A stretch of DNA of 64,000 nt from Anthopleura xanthogrammica (Eukaryota; Cnidaria; Anthozoa; Actiniaria; Actiniidae). The notes beneath the pieces are model-generated. The model saw only the letters and a program-made list of their open reading frames with translations, was not told the origin of the DNA and searched no databases. This document shows, in pieces, positions 37,501 to 49,200 of this stretch. A program made the translations under genes and the position numbers. Position 1 is the first letter of the stretch; each line of letters opens with the position of its first letter. The stretch covers positions 5,843,835-5,907,834 of the forward strand of contig OZ025211.1 of NCBI GenBank assembly GCA_964019055.1. The letters are read 5' to 3'.

Positions 37501-38149
37501 TGTTTGTGTAAGCTTGAAGCCATTCCCCTTCCTTCCACTTTTCTTAGCCTGGCCTTGTGTGTTTTCTCAATCTCGCACCTCGAGCATGCGCATTAAGAAA
37601 TAACGGCGCTAAGTACGAACTAACTTGTGTGTTTTCTCTCAAGGTTCCGATCTGTATTGTTACGCATGTTCCAACGTCACTGAACCAGGCCAGGTTCCTG
37701 TCATCAACTGCTCTCATCCAATCAAACAACAATGTGGAATTGATCCGCTGACCGGCAATCCCCAAGACCGCTGTCTCACCATTGTCATGTCCAGAAAACT
37801 GCTGTGGCCATTTGGGAAAGTGCTTTATCAAGAAATAAGGAACTGTAGTTCTACACACTACTGTGGCCAAAATTTCTGTGCTAAAGCTAATGTATCAGGA
37901 ACTCTTGCCAAATGCAGGGCAGAATGCTGCACCAGCAACATGTGTAATAATGAAGGAATACCAATAATGACGTCAACTATCAGGCCGATGACCGCTGTGC
38001 AAGGAGACAAGTTTGCAAGAGAAGGACTGATTCCATCTTTTCCTCCGACGAAAGAAACTAAACCCACTGGAGTCTCTCCTGGCCAGTCCTGCCTCAAGCT
38101 GGAAACTCTTCTGGGAATCTTTGGTTTTATGTGCATGTTACTTGGTTGA
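34600..38149 (+). CDS. Two-LU-domain GPI-anchored surface protein (plus-strand paralogue)
   Basis: Exons 34600-34654, 35895-36033, 37135-37355 and 37644-38149 total 921 bp (306 aa). Residues 1-18 (MLAKVFLGLFAGLFCIRT) are a signal peptide. LU1 spans exons 2 and 3 (KCYSYACSN ... DRCMIQR | ... TCCEGDLCNRE). LU2 is in exon 4 (LYCYACSN ... ECCTSNMCNNE). Each has 12 cysteines. The tail (LETLLGIFGFMCMLLG) fits a GPI signal after a short Pro/Thr linker. Intron phases 1, 2 and 1 and the 139-bp exon 2 are the same as in the minus-strand gene at 25611-32666. The introns carry a hairpin element, a TAGCCTCC inverted repeat and a SINE fragment. The two-domain layout recalls uPAR-like proteins, but ligand and function cannot be read from sequence. 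Confidence 0.88.
35497..35643. mobile_element. Hairpin element, family copy 2, in LU intron 1
   Basis: ATTCACCACTTTCCAT...GGCTTCAAGG pairs with its complement ending GGAAAATGGTGAAT, around AAATTTGAATAATCC. Same family as 14461-14610. Confidence 0.7.
36128..36294. mobile_element. TAGCCTCC-type inverted-repeat element in LU intron 2
   Basis: GCATGTCTAGCCTCCTCCGCAGGC pairs with the GTAGCCTGTGGAGGACGCTAAGCATG end. Related to 14231-14352 and 21479-21566. Confidence 0.6.
37385..37500 (-). mobile_element. SINE body fragment in LU intron 3
   Basis: CAACCTCTGGGTTGATCATAGTC...GGAAGGAAAACC matches the body of the 2170-2460 element. The tRNA-like head is missing. Confidence 0.5.
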
Positions 38150-39576
38150 ACACTCGAAACGTTGTAATCGCGAATTTGATAACGTTTCGTATGCTTGGGA
38201 TACCTGTGGTTTTGTGTTTTGATCACAAACTGCATGTGATTGGACGAACTGTGATTGGGCAATGCTTAGGCTGGCTAGGAGGGGAATCCATACAAAATAT
38301 AAGCATTCTTAAAGCCTCAGGCTTGGGTAGTTTTTCGTTAATTAAGAATATATCCCCTCATTGGCTCACGAAGTTCATAGTTGCTCAAATGTATATTTAT
38401 ATAATGCAGGGTATATTAACGTTAAGACAAAGCATATAACAAAATACCAATAGCTATACATATCGGCATTTCATATTATCCCCGGGGATTTTGGTTCTCG
38501 CTCTCCTTCATTGGTACCTATTTTACTTATATAAACAACACCCTATTCTCTGCTAAATGTTTTTAAAAAAGTATTAACTGTTTCAAAACAAGCCTTCACC
38601 CTCAAAAAAAAACTAATCATGTATTAATCAGTACTCTTTATAGCGGCTTGTATCGCCTATGTGCCCGCAGTATAGTTCACTTCCATCAATAAAACGTGCG
38701 CGCGCATCGGTAAGTCTTGGTAGTAAATGTTGTTCTATCAGATGAATATCATTTTAAAATTTAATTTGAATAATCAGCTTAAGACTTAATCAACATAAAA
38801 AATGCATGGTCTGAATCGATTCCTTGTCCTCTCTTTCCTCAATACGATTTAGAATTGGCGATAGAGTGCAATATTTTCTTTTGTACTGAAGTAACAACCT
38901 GCTATAATTAAAAGATAAGGAAATTTCCACTATTTTTGATAACTACTTTTGTGGCCTCAGAATACTGAACGAGGTAAAAAAAAAATGTTAATAGATTTTT
39001 CCGTCATTGTGGATGCAACATTATCCATAAAAATTCAATGCAGTGTATGCAACAAACATAAGCTTAAGTATGATTCACAATGTTCCCCGCCACCATTTTG
39101 AACGAAAGTATGAGATTTAGTCGACGAAATCCCCAACACAGATCATTTACCTTAATACCTTGAATCCAAGCTATTATCTGAGACCTTTGCAGCTAAATAC
39201 CCTGTAGCATAACTTTGCACTGCGACACACGTTTACTGCACCATTTCATTCAACAAGTGGAAACTTTTGATGCAGGAAAATATATTACCAGTCCTTTCCA
39301 GAAACTATCAACACAGGTAACCCAAAGATGTGTTTTCAAAACCGAAGGTTTTTCTTTTCACTGGAAGACAAAACCTTATGATTTGATTTATTTTTCTCTT
39401 TTGGATAATTAACTTTTATGATTTCCTTATACTAGCTGGAAATGAAAATTTTATGCTTTGAGTTATGCTCATTGGAGTATATTAGTATATTTGCTAATAA
39501 AACGCGCAAACCACAGCGATCAGCGATCTGTCAACATAATTTGCTTTATTCACACTGTAACAATTAATTATACCGC
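38150..39576. other. Spacer between LU genes
   Basis: No supported gene. An AATAAA at about 38688 could end the upstream transcript. The rest is AT-rich with no repeat I could name. Confidence 0.45.
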
Positions 39577-39584
39577 TATAAAAG
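39577..39584 (+). promoter_or_regulatory. TATA box of the last LU gene
   Basis: TATAAAAG in a GCTATAAAAGC context, about 175 bases before the ATG at 39754. Upstream ATGs follow it at about 39615 and 39621; the second opens a frame that overlaps the main start in another frame and could dampen translation. Confidence 0.55.
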
Positions 39585-39753
39585 CATGGCACTTGCGGTC
39601 GACCTCAGCTTAGTGATGTTATGTACTTAGATTATGGCGATTACGTCAGAAAGCGATTGATGCTACAGAATTGCGCGCGCTCACTCGGCCTCAAACAGGA
39701 GACTACTGCTTGGAAGCAAACCCACCCAAACGACTTAAACATCAACAGCCACC

Positions 39754-42709
39754 ATGGGACAACTCCTCTATCTTGCAAAGATTCAACTGTTTCTGGTCGT
39801 TCTTTACATGACGATGCCTACGGGTAAGGGTATGATTCTTAGCAATTTCTTTATCCTGCGAAACCTATGACGAAGATTGAAATTAAGAGATCAAACTGGG
39901 CTCCTAATTGTTTCTAGCAGCAGTTATTTTAGTACGTCGTTGTTAATTGTTTCACTTTAGTGGTTTGAAGGAATGTACCTGTATTTTTTTAAAATATCTT
40001 TAATATGACGACGTTGTCCATTTTTGTAATGCTGCACAAAGGTTCTGCCATAAGGCATGTAAACTCATGCGACGTTGGGTTCCCCAAAGCCCGCGTTTTT
40101 GCAATGATTTTTTCCATTTGCGACATAGATTCTGTGTGTTATTGTGATTGATTTGAGATAAGTTGAATTTGAATAAAGTTCCGAGAGCTTCTAATCCTTC
40201 AATGCATGGACGATTAATCAGCTTGCCACGCAATCAACCTGAAACGAAATAATAGTTTTCATTAAACACGTCAATGTTGTCGAATAAACATCTTTCCCTC
40301 AATTCTTGAAAATCACATGATTATCTGTCATCCATTTGTCTAGCCTTACAATCTTGAAGTTATATAACCTAAGTCGTTCCTGATAATTGCTATTCCAATT
40401 TCTACACGGTTGCCGATGGTTTCTGAGTTTCCTAGCTTAGCCTGGAGCACTTACAGACACGTTTGTTTGTCTGAGACTCAAAGTCTAATACCATTGCGAG
40501 ATTGCTTTTATTAATATTAAGACTTCGTGCCTTAGAAACGTCAGATACAATTTGCTTTGAAATCAATTAATTGTTACGTCATTAGTAAGTGTGCGCATGC
40601 GTGCTAGGGCTTATGTTGTTACCTACACTGCAAAGCCATTTAGTCCATTTTCTTTTCTTTTTTCAATGTGCCCACAAAATCTAATCTTGGAGATTTTTCT
40701 GTTACAGCGACTAGCATGAAGCATTGTGGTTTAGCTTGTGTACAAACATCTTTTGTTCACCATGCCTCACCATACACTTGTCTTTCAGTGTATACAAAAC
40801 TTGTCCATAAAAACTTGTGTGTACACAAAGAAATCACAAGTAACGCGTGGGATATTGTGGTCTGCCACTCAAAAGCATGACAAAGCTAGCATAAACCTTT
40901 ATCAACAAGATCAAAAAGCAATATTACACATATATAGCCTATCTACAGCCAATTCAAGACAGCTTGACTTACCAAAAAACCGCTTTTCCATTTCTTCTTA
41001 CTAGTGTTTGACTTAACAATGGTTGAACCACTCTGTGGTTTGTCATTTATTCTTGTTTTATTGCTTTTATATAGTACTAAAATGTCTTAATAGGCAACGG
41101 ATGGCCTTAGATCCTCAGTTACACCACCTTCCCCACCCTCCCCTCCCACTTAAAAAAATGGTTCAGCCATGTAAATGATTTGGGGCTTTGAATTTTTACC
41201 GATAGAAATAATTGCAGCTTCGCTATAAGAGCGGAAATTACCACCATAATGTAATATTAGGCTGATGAGCACCGTTGGAAGTTTCGTGCTGTATTTTAGG
41301 CATTTAATATGCAGTCGTAATCCAAATGCAAACTTTCCCATTCAATTTTGTAACGTCTATAATCTGATGGATTACGCACGTCAATTTTGAACAAATTCCT
41401 GAAAATTTTAGACAGACTAAGTTGTTACACTAACCAGGGAGGTGGGAGGGAGATGGAGATGAAATTGAATAAATTAGCGCGTTTTCACACCTTGATGTTC
41501 CGTACGCTTCATCGATAATCACATTTCAGAAACTTGCTTTAACAATGCGGAACCATAGAAACAACAAGCAACGATTGACCAGACAAGATGGCTGACAACG
41601 TGTTTGACTCTGATCTCGAAGATTTTAACACCTCCCTGCACTAACTTGCGCAACAATTGGCTACTGGTGAGGTCCGACATGCACCGTATCATAAAAAAGG
41701 TGTACTTCATGTTCACAGACGTTTCCTCATGTTAGTACTTCGTTGGATAACTTCGTTCCTTACTCCAACGAAGGGCTAACGTCCAAAACGTCAGTTCAAA
41801 TATATAAAATAAATAGAATAATAAATGAGAATTAACAGTGGAATCCACAGAGTGGCTCTTCCTCCACTGTATTCCAATTGGAATTTAGAAGTTGATTTTT
41901 GAGGAGGGAGGAAAAACCGGAGAACCCGGAAAAACCTTCGAAGCACAGGAGAGAACCAACAAACAACTCTACTCACATACGACACCGAGCCTTTTATATT
42001 TTTATTATACGGTGTTCAACCTAGTTATATTATACTATATCATTTATGCTTCATACACCGACGCAGCTTGAACTAGTTTACTCGCTAGTTTTCTCAGTTC
42101 GTAGTCCTAATACTGACCTTTATTCTAACATTTTTGTCTTTTTTTACTTCATAAGCGTCAACAATCAAATGCTTCAAGTGCCAATCAGATGAAATACTAA
42201 ACATCTCCTGCGCAAGTGAATATCAAGCAGTGGAATGCGGTCTCGATGGTAATGGACGGGCATACAACGCCTGTTATTCGCGCAACCAAACCACCGACTT
42301 TCCTGCCATTGGGCTCCGGTTTACGGAAAATAAAGGATGTGCCTTCCATGGCGGAGAATGCGATTTTTTAAGAACTATACTGTGTAACGATATCGATGGG
42401 TTTTTACGAAACTGTTTTCTTACTTGCTGCGTGGAGGACTATTGCAATCAAGGTAGTTTGAGTTTCCCCGAAGAACCAACAACAATTAGAGGAGATAATA
42501 TTACTACAAGAACCAAACCAACAACAACCAGCGAAACAACTTCACGAAAATTCATGATTACGACCAGCGAAACAACTTCACGAAAATCCCCAATTACGAC
42601 AGAATCAACACTTACAAGTGCAGCTTCCAGTTTACCAAAGACTTGTCAATATGTCGTTTCCAAAGTGACAATATTCCTGATAACTCTAGTTTTAATCTAT
42701 GAGGAATGA
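39754..42709 (+). CDS. Single LU (Ly6/three-finger) domain, GPI-anchored surface protein
   Basis: Exons 39754-39823 and 42156-42709 join in phase 1 (624 bp, 207 aa). The N-terminus contains a signal peptide with core IQLFLVVLYMTMPTA. The LU domain runs from IKCFKCQSD to TCCVEDYCNQG with 12 cysteines. A Thr-rich stalk follows, with a duplicated TTSETTSRK unit, and then a hydrophobic tail (VTIFLITLVLIYEE), compatible with a GPI signal. The two-exon layout matches the 6827-12438 gene. The ATG in ACCATGG is a good Kozak context. An alternative terminal exon in the same phase lies in the intron at 40708-40880. An AATAAA occurs at 42943. Function beyond an extracellular binding or adhesion role is unknown. 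Confidence 0.85.
40708..40880 (+). CDS. Possible alternative last exon: small secreted Cys-rich (PAN/apple-like) protein
   Basis: A 173-bp open segment follows a good acceptor (TTTTTCTGTTACAG|CG) and ends at TGA. Its entry phase fits the signal exon at 39754-39823, and its first codon would be Ala, as in the LU exon. The joined product would be 80 aa: signal peptide, then five cysteines in the mature part (HCGLAC, YTCLSVY, KNLCVHK, VVCHSK). The pattern S-x-x-x-C-x3-C ... C-L-S-V-Y-x8-C-V-H resembles a PAN/apple core. This is inference: it could be a real splice variant, a relic of a neighbouring gene, or chance. No polyadenylation signal is obvious nearby. Confidence 0.35.
41835..41990 (-). 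mobile_element. SINE body fragment in the LU intron
   Basis: CCAATTGGAATTTAGAAGTTG...GGAGGGAGGAAAAACCGGAGAACCCGG continues to AACAAACAACTCTACTCACATACG, the same body as other minus-orientation copies. The tRNA-like head is absent. Confidence 0.55.
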
Positions 42710-42942
42710 GGTCCAAGAAAGAGTCTCTATCCAGACGCACCCTGTGACTAAAAATACAAATGGAGTCCCACACGGCTTTAACATTGTCCCTAATTTAAGG
42801 TTCAACGAGAATTAAATCCAACTTGCTCAAATGATCATTTATATTCAATATTTTAAAATTTACTATAAAGGAACGCTGACACTTAATTTCCATTCCAGTT
42901 TTTCCTGACGCGAAAAAAGTGGAAACGAAGAAAAAATGCCGT

Positions 42943-42948
42943 AATAAA
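42943..42948 (+). terminator. Polyadenylation signal AATAAA
   Basis: Canonical hexamer about 230 bases after the LU stop and before COPG. Confidence 0.45.
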
Positions 42949-43280
42949 TAAAATCGAAATGACAAATGCAAAACACAGGGAACCCAATACTATAAAAATT
43001 GCATGCGTAAAAACCCTCAAATATTATATATCTTTAAAAGAATAGCGTTATATTAGCTTGTATAACATGATTAGGGTAAAAATAAATAATAAATTAATAA
43101 AATAAAATATTTATCCCATCCCAAATCTCTCTCTTTCTTTATGACCGCGAGAGACTAGTAAAGATAATACCGCTGGTTAGTAAGACGCCCGCGATCTTTC
43201 TTTTTCTTGTGCCACGTCGGCCATTACAGACTCATCATATTCACTGACAATATCTACAAATTGTAGCATTTTAAACCAAA

Positions 43281-46200
43281 ATGCAGTACCTCAGGCGAGA
43301 TAAGAAAGACGAGGAAGAATGTAAGTTTATTCAGCTTTATATTTATGTATTTTTGGGGCGATCTGAGAAGAATTAGTATTTTTAACAGCGGTTTTTTCGT
43401 ACCCATCAGCGATGGTGAATCCTTTCCAGAACATCGATAAGGGCATCGTCCTTCAAGAGGTTGGTCAATTTGTCTTCAAATTTATACCTAATCCAATAGA
43501 ATATGTTCTTTATATATAATTCTTTATGTTTTGTATATGTTATAGGCCAGGGTATTCAACGAGACGCCCATTAACATCCGAAAATGTATCCACATTTTGA
43601 CTAAAATCCTCTACCTGATCAACCAGGTCAGTAACGTTACTCTAGCCTACCGGTACATTTTGATCAATTTATAAATATTAAGTTTTAAGAGATTGCTTTT
43701 AGACGGAAATTAAATTTTACGACAAGAGTCCCATTTTTACTATTTAGAAATATAAAACTCTTTCCAATGATTTACTACAGTGGTTTCAAATACTCAAACT
43801 TTTCTTGCACTTCCCACCCCCTATCACATCCCACCCCCTATCACATCCCACCCCCTATCACATCCCACCCCCTATCACATCCCACCCCCTATCACATCCC
43901 ACCCCCTATCACATCCCACCCCCTATCACATCCCACCCCCTATCACATCCCACCCCCTATCACATCCCATACCCCTCCAATCATCATTTAGTAATTTACA
44001 TATAATAGATTTTTTGGTTTGCTTGTTGTGGTGTGCGTTATATGAAATGAACATGCACATATATGTTTTTATAGGGGACACATCTTGGCACTGTCGAGGC
44101 CACTGAGGCATTCTTTGCAATGACAAAGCTTTTTCAGTCCAAAGATGTAAGTAAATTTATGAAGACAATTATCGCTTATTTACTGGGACTGACGGAAACA
44201 GTGTGATTTGTGGTCCCAAGATGCTGTTGATGTTTTTTGAGGCAAAGATTATTTCTTGCTTTATTCATGTATTCCCTGGGGAATATTAATTCCTGGAAAA
44301 AGAGTGCTTATTCTTCTGTTGTGTTTGTTAGTTGATGCTGAGAAGAATGGTATATCTAGCCATCAAAGAACTGTCAACTATTGCTGAAGATGTCATCATT
44401 GTTACCAGCAGGTTAGAAATCTGAATCACAATCATCTTATTATGATCGTCATTGACCTTTATACTCAGAATTTTTTTAGTTCCATGAATTTTTCTCATTA
44501 ATAAATGGTTGTTGCCATTGTTGTTTGGTTCCTTTTTTCTTAATTGACGCCATGATTATAAATTACCTTTAATCATTTGAAAATGTTTGACTTGGGTTTC
44601 CTTTTACCACAGCTTGACCAAGGATATGACTGGAAAGGTAATTAAATATATAAATATTCTATCAATATATTCAGTACTACTGTACAGTATGTCAGATTGA
44701 GAGAGCGTTAAATGGCAAGTCAGTAACCCTCCCACTCCCCAAAAAAAACACCCATGAACACCACTTGAGAGTAACATTCTCCTTTTGTCTTTTATGGTTA
44801 ATGTGTAATAATCTCTTTCTGTCTATTTTGTATCTAGGAGGATATGTTCCGAGGTAGTGCTATCCGAGCTCTATGTAAGATTACTGATGTAAGTAAGATG
44901 GTATTTTTTTTAAATAATTTTGCTCATACAGTAGTAGGAAAAAAATGATCTTTTTCTTCGTTTTAGAATACCATGTTACAAGGAATTGAGAGATACCTGA
45001 AGCAAGCAATTGTGGACAAGAACCCATCTGTTTCTAGTGCTGCGCTAGTATCAGCTTTGGTAAGTATTTTTTTGCACATGTAATGTGATATTCTATAATT
45101 TATAGTGTTATTAGGGATATACCTGTAGCTAAGCATAATTTTAAGTTTTGGGCTAAAATTAAAATTATGTTACAAAGACAACTGGCAAACTGCAATGTTG
45201 TTTGACAACTTAAGTGCATGCATTATTTGGTGTGATTATTACATACATGTAAATGTACTACTAGTGGCAAGCTTTAAAGGCTTTGATTATTATTGATTGT
45301 TTAGATATTCTGTATTTATTTTCAACTTCATCAATATGTTTACAGCATCTACTGAGGCCCAACTATGATGTTGTCAAGAGATGGGTCAATGAAGCCCAGG
45401 AAGCTGTGTCAAGCGACAACAATATGGTTCAGGTATGTACGTGGACAGTAATAAGAGACAGACAAATAACAACAAATTCCAGTCATAAGCCCTGAGCCTA
45501 CCTATTATTCAGGTTCACAGGGATTTTATTAGAAGCTGGCAACCAGCAAACTCTGGCATCTACTTTCCATATCTGAGCCGCATACTTTTTCCATTGCACG
45601 TCCCAGTTGTACCTGTGAATGAAGGTTTTTTTCTTAATATGATACTGTAGTTAAAATGTTCATGAAATCCTAGGGTTCATCATTCAAGGGGCTTATATCC
45701 AGGATTTTACATCATACACTGCACTTTCAATAATTGTAATTCTTTTTCTTTTTGCAGTACCATGCCCTAGGTCTTCTGTATCACATCAAGCAGAATGACA
45801 GACTTGCTGTTTCTAAGCTCATAGCCAAGCACTCCAAGCATTCTCTGAGGTCTCCATATGCAGTTTGTATGCTGGTGAGTTGAGATGAAGACCTACATGT
45901 ATTGTAATCACCTCATGTACTGTATCCTTTCTATTTATTGGGGAGGGTGGGTGGAGGAAGAGGTTGTGAAGCAAAATTGCTGCAAGAAAGAACTATGACC
46001 TTCCCAGCTCCCAAAATTTAAACAGAATCTCTGATATATAATTCTTGAGATATTAACTATGTGTTTATAATCATTTGATTACTTATTTTTAGATTCGTAT
46101 TGCATCCAAATATCTAGATGAAGAACCAGATGCGTGAGTATTATGTCATTAAGTTAGTGTACTCTTTAACATGTAGTATCTGACTGTATATTTACATTTA

Positions 46201-49200
46201 GTATGTAGGATGCATGTATGTACACTGAGCAACAGAGAATTTCAAACTGAAGTATTTTCATTGTTTTTTATTTCAGTGCCAACAGCCCCTTGTATGATTT
46301 CTTGGAGAACTGCCTGAGACACAAGAGTGAGGTAAAGACTGTTTTCTGTTTTTAAGAAGATATGTAAACTTAAATTGTATTTAACTATAACATCCTTGCC
46401 TTTTCTGTCATTAGATGGTCATATATGAAGCAGCTCGTGCCATTGTAAACCTGAAGAACTTAAAGTCCAAAGACTTGTGCCCTGCAATCTCTGGTAAGCA
46501 AGCATAAAAACGTCTATCATTGATGTTGTAGAATCAGGGCAAAGCTAACTGACAGATTGAACCCTGAAATGACCTCTGAACTTATCAATGTTATGGCACA
46601 GCTAACTCCCAGATTGAACCCTGAAATAACCTCTGAACTTATCAATGTCAGGGCCTGGCTAACTCCAAAATCAAATTGTAATTTGCCTCGTTAGTTTTTA
46701 TGGAGGGAGAAAAACTGGAGAACCTAGAGAAAATTCCTGAATAAGGTGGTCACTATAGCATTTAGCAGACTGTAATAACATATTGACTAAATTAACAAGG
46801 CTGTTTGTTTTTCTGTAGTTCTTCAGTTGTTCTTGAGCTCTCCACGCCCAACTTTGAGGTTCGCTGCAGTGCGTACATTGAACAAGGTTGCGATGACCCA
46901 GCCCATGTCTGTTACTACATGCAACCTGGACTTGGAGAACTTGATCACTGATGTCAATAGAAGCATTGCCACACTGGCTATAACAACTCTTCTGAAGGTA
47001 TGGGTACTAACTGGGTGTTCAAAATATTATTTTGAGGATAATAATTATAAAAATAATAATGATGATGATGATGATAAAGTTCTGAAATGAACCTGGGCTA
47101 CATTGGTGAGAGATGTTGAGTGCTCTCACTGCTCACTGCAGTACAGCGTCCATGCTTTTTTTTTGGGGGGGGGGGGAGGTTTAAAAATAAAGCATAGTCA
47201 ATTACAGTGCCACACAGTATGCAACATTTTATAGTAATTATTTGAAAATCATAAATTATTTTAAGTTTATTGAAAACCCTAATGTAAATGTATGTAATTA
47301 TTTCTTTTCTTGTTTCAGACCGGCAATGAGAGTAGTGTTGAGAGGTTAATGAAGCAGATTTCTTCTTTCATGTCGGAAATCTCAGATGAATTCAAAATTG
47401 TGGTGGTCGAGGCAATCAGGTATGAGCATTGCAGTCACCTTTCCATAGTACTACATAGCAAGCAAGCATTGAGTGTGGCTGTAAATATGCAGGCTAAACA
47501 CTTGCTTGCGATTAAATAACCTGTGGCCTCATTCCATGATCAAATTGGAATTATTTAGAAGTTGAATTTGTGGAGTAAGGAAAACCAGAGAAACTGGAGA
47601 AAAACAGCACAGAAGTCCAGGGATCGAACTCCTGACAAAAGTGGGAGAGGTGGTGCATTAGCAGCGCATACTACCTGTGCTGACAGTGATAATTATGAGA
47701 TGCTGAATGTGATGATGATTTTGTAATCGGTGATACTGATGATGGTGTTTATCATTCAATATCTAAACATGTCCAATATATTTTCAGGTCTCTTTGCCTC
47801 AAGTTCCCCAAGAAGCACCTCATAATGATGAATTTCTTGTCATCGATGCTCAGAGATGAGGTCAGTAGAATAGCATCTTTATCATTACCCTTAACCACCA
47901 CCTGGCTAGCTCAGTGGGTTGAGTATCAGGCTTGAGGATATGGGAGGTTGTGACTTGAGGATATGGGAGGTTGTGGCTTGAGGATATGGGAGGTTGTGGG
48001 TGCAATCCTCAGCTGGACCTACATTCAAGGTCTCAGAATAACTGAGGAGAAGATGTTGCTTTTGTTATCACATCTACAAATGTTTAGACCTTCATGTGGC
48101 TCAGATGACCATGTAAAATGCAGTTCCATTTCCATACTATTTGACCCTGCTTTGAAGGGTTGTAAAAGAACCAATGAGTATTATAGTCAAAACAAGGCAT
48201 TATTTTATAATTCACTGCCAAACTAACTACAGTACCTTATATCACTTACTTGTTTGATATATTTTAAAAATTTTCTTTTCCTGACAGGGAGGATTTGAGT
48301 ACAAAAAGGCTATAGTGGATACAATTATCATAATCATTGAAGAAAACTCTGAGGCTAAAGAAGCAGGTGTGTAGAAAATAGTTTTCCCTTTTTTAGGGCT
48401 TGAAATAACAGCCAGTCAATGAACAATGTCCATTCAGTATTAGAACTTGTCTGGTCAAATCTTTGTCTTGCTAGTCATTTTGACCAGTAACATTGAGTCA
48501 GAAATGAGGTATGACCAAGCTAAAACTAATTTGACTGGTCATCATTGCTGGTGACTGACCAGCCCTGCATTTTAGATGTCATGGGAAGTGGATTTTTTTT
48601 CACTTGCTCACGATGAATCCACTTTCTTGGTACAGGACTGTCCCACCTGTGTGAGTTCATTGAGGACTGCGAACACACTGTACTGGCTACACGCATCCTT
48701 CATCTTCTTGGCCGTGAAGGACCCAGATCTCAACAACCTGGGAGATACATCAGGTTTATCTACAATAGAGTTATCCTTGAGAATGCTGCCGTCAGAGCTG
48801 GTAAGTACTGGACGTCTGTTGCACAAGGGGGGTGTTTGTTACCTAGAAAGGCATCCTTTTTTTAGATTTACTTCTACTTTTTAGTCTTTTTTTTCTTCAA
48901 ACTTCAAAGGGGGGGTGGCTATAGGTACCTGGGTCCACCCCCTGGATCCACCCTTGGGCTCAGCAGCAGATCTAAGCGTGCCATGTGCCATTTCCATCAT
49001 AACATTCCAAATGTACCAGTACTCTAATGATCTTGTCCCAAAAATTATGTTGCCAGCATAATAGTCGTAGTATTACATGTACCTCATTGAATGATTTTCA
49101 TTTTCAATATGGTTTTTAGCTGCTGTCACCTCCTTGGCCAAGTTTGGTGCTCACTGTGAAAGCTTGTTACCAAGTATTGAGATCCTTCTTTCAAGGTAAA

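Noticed and set aside
43767..44106. HP/PY-rich frames of 66-108 aa
   Set aside because: Translations of the 17-bp minisatellite within a COPG intron.
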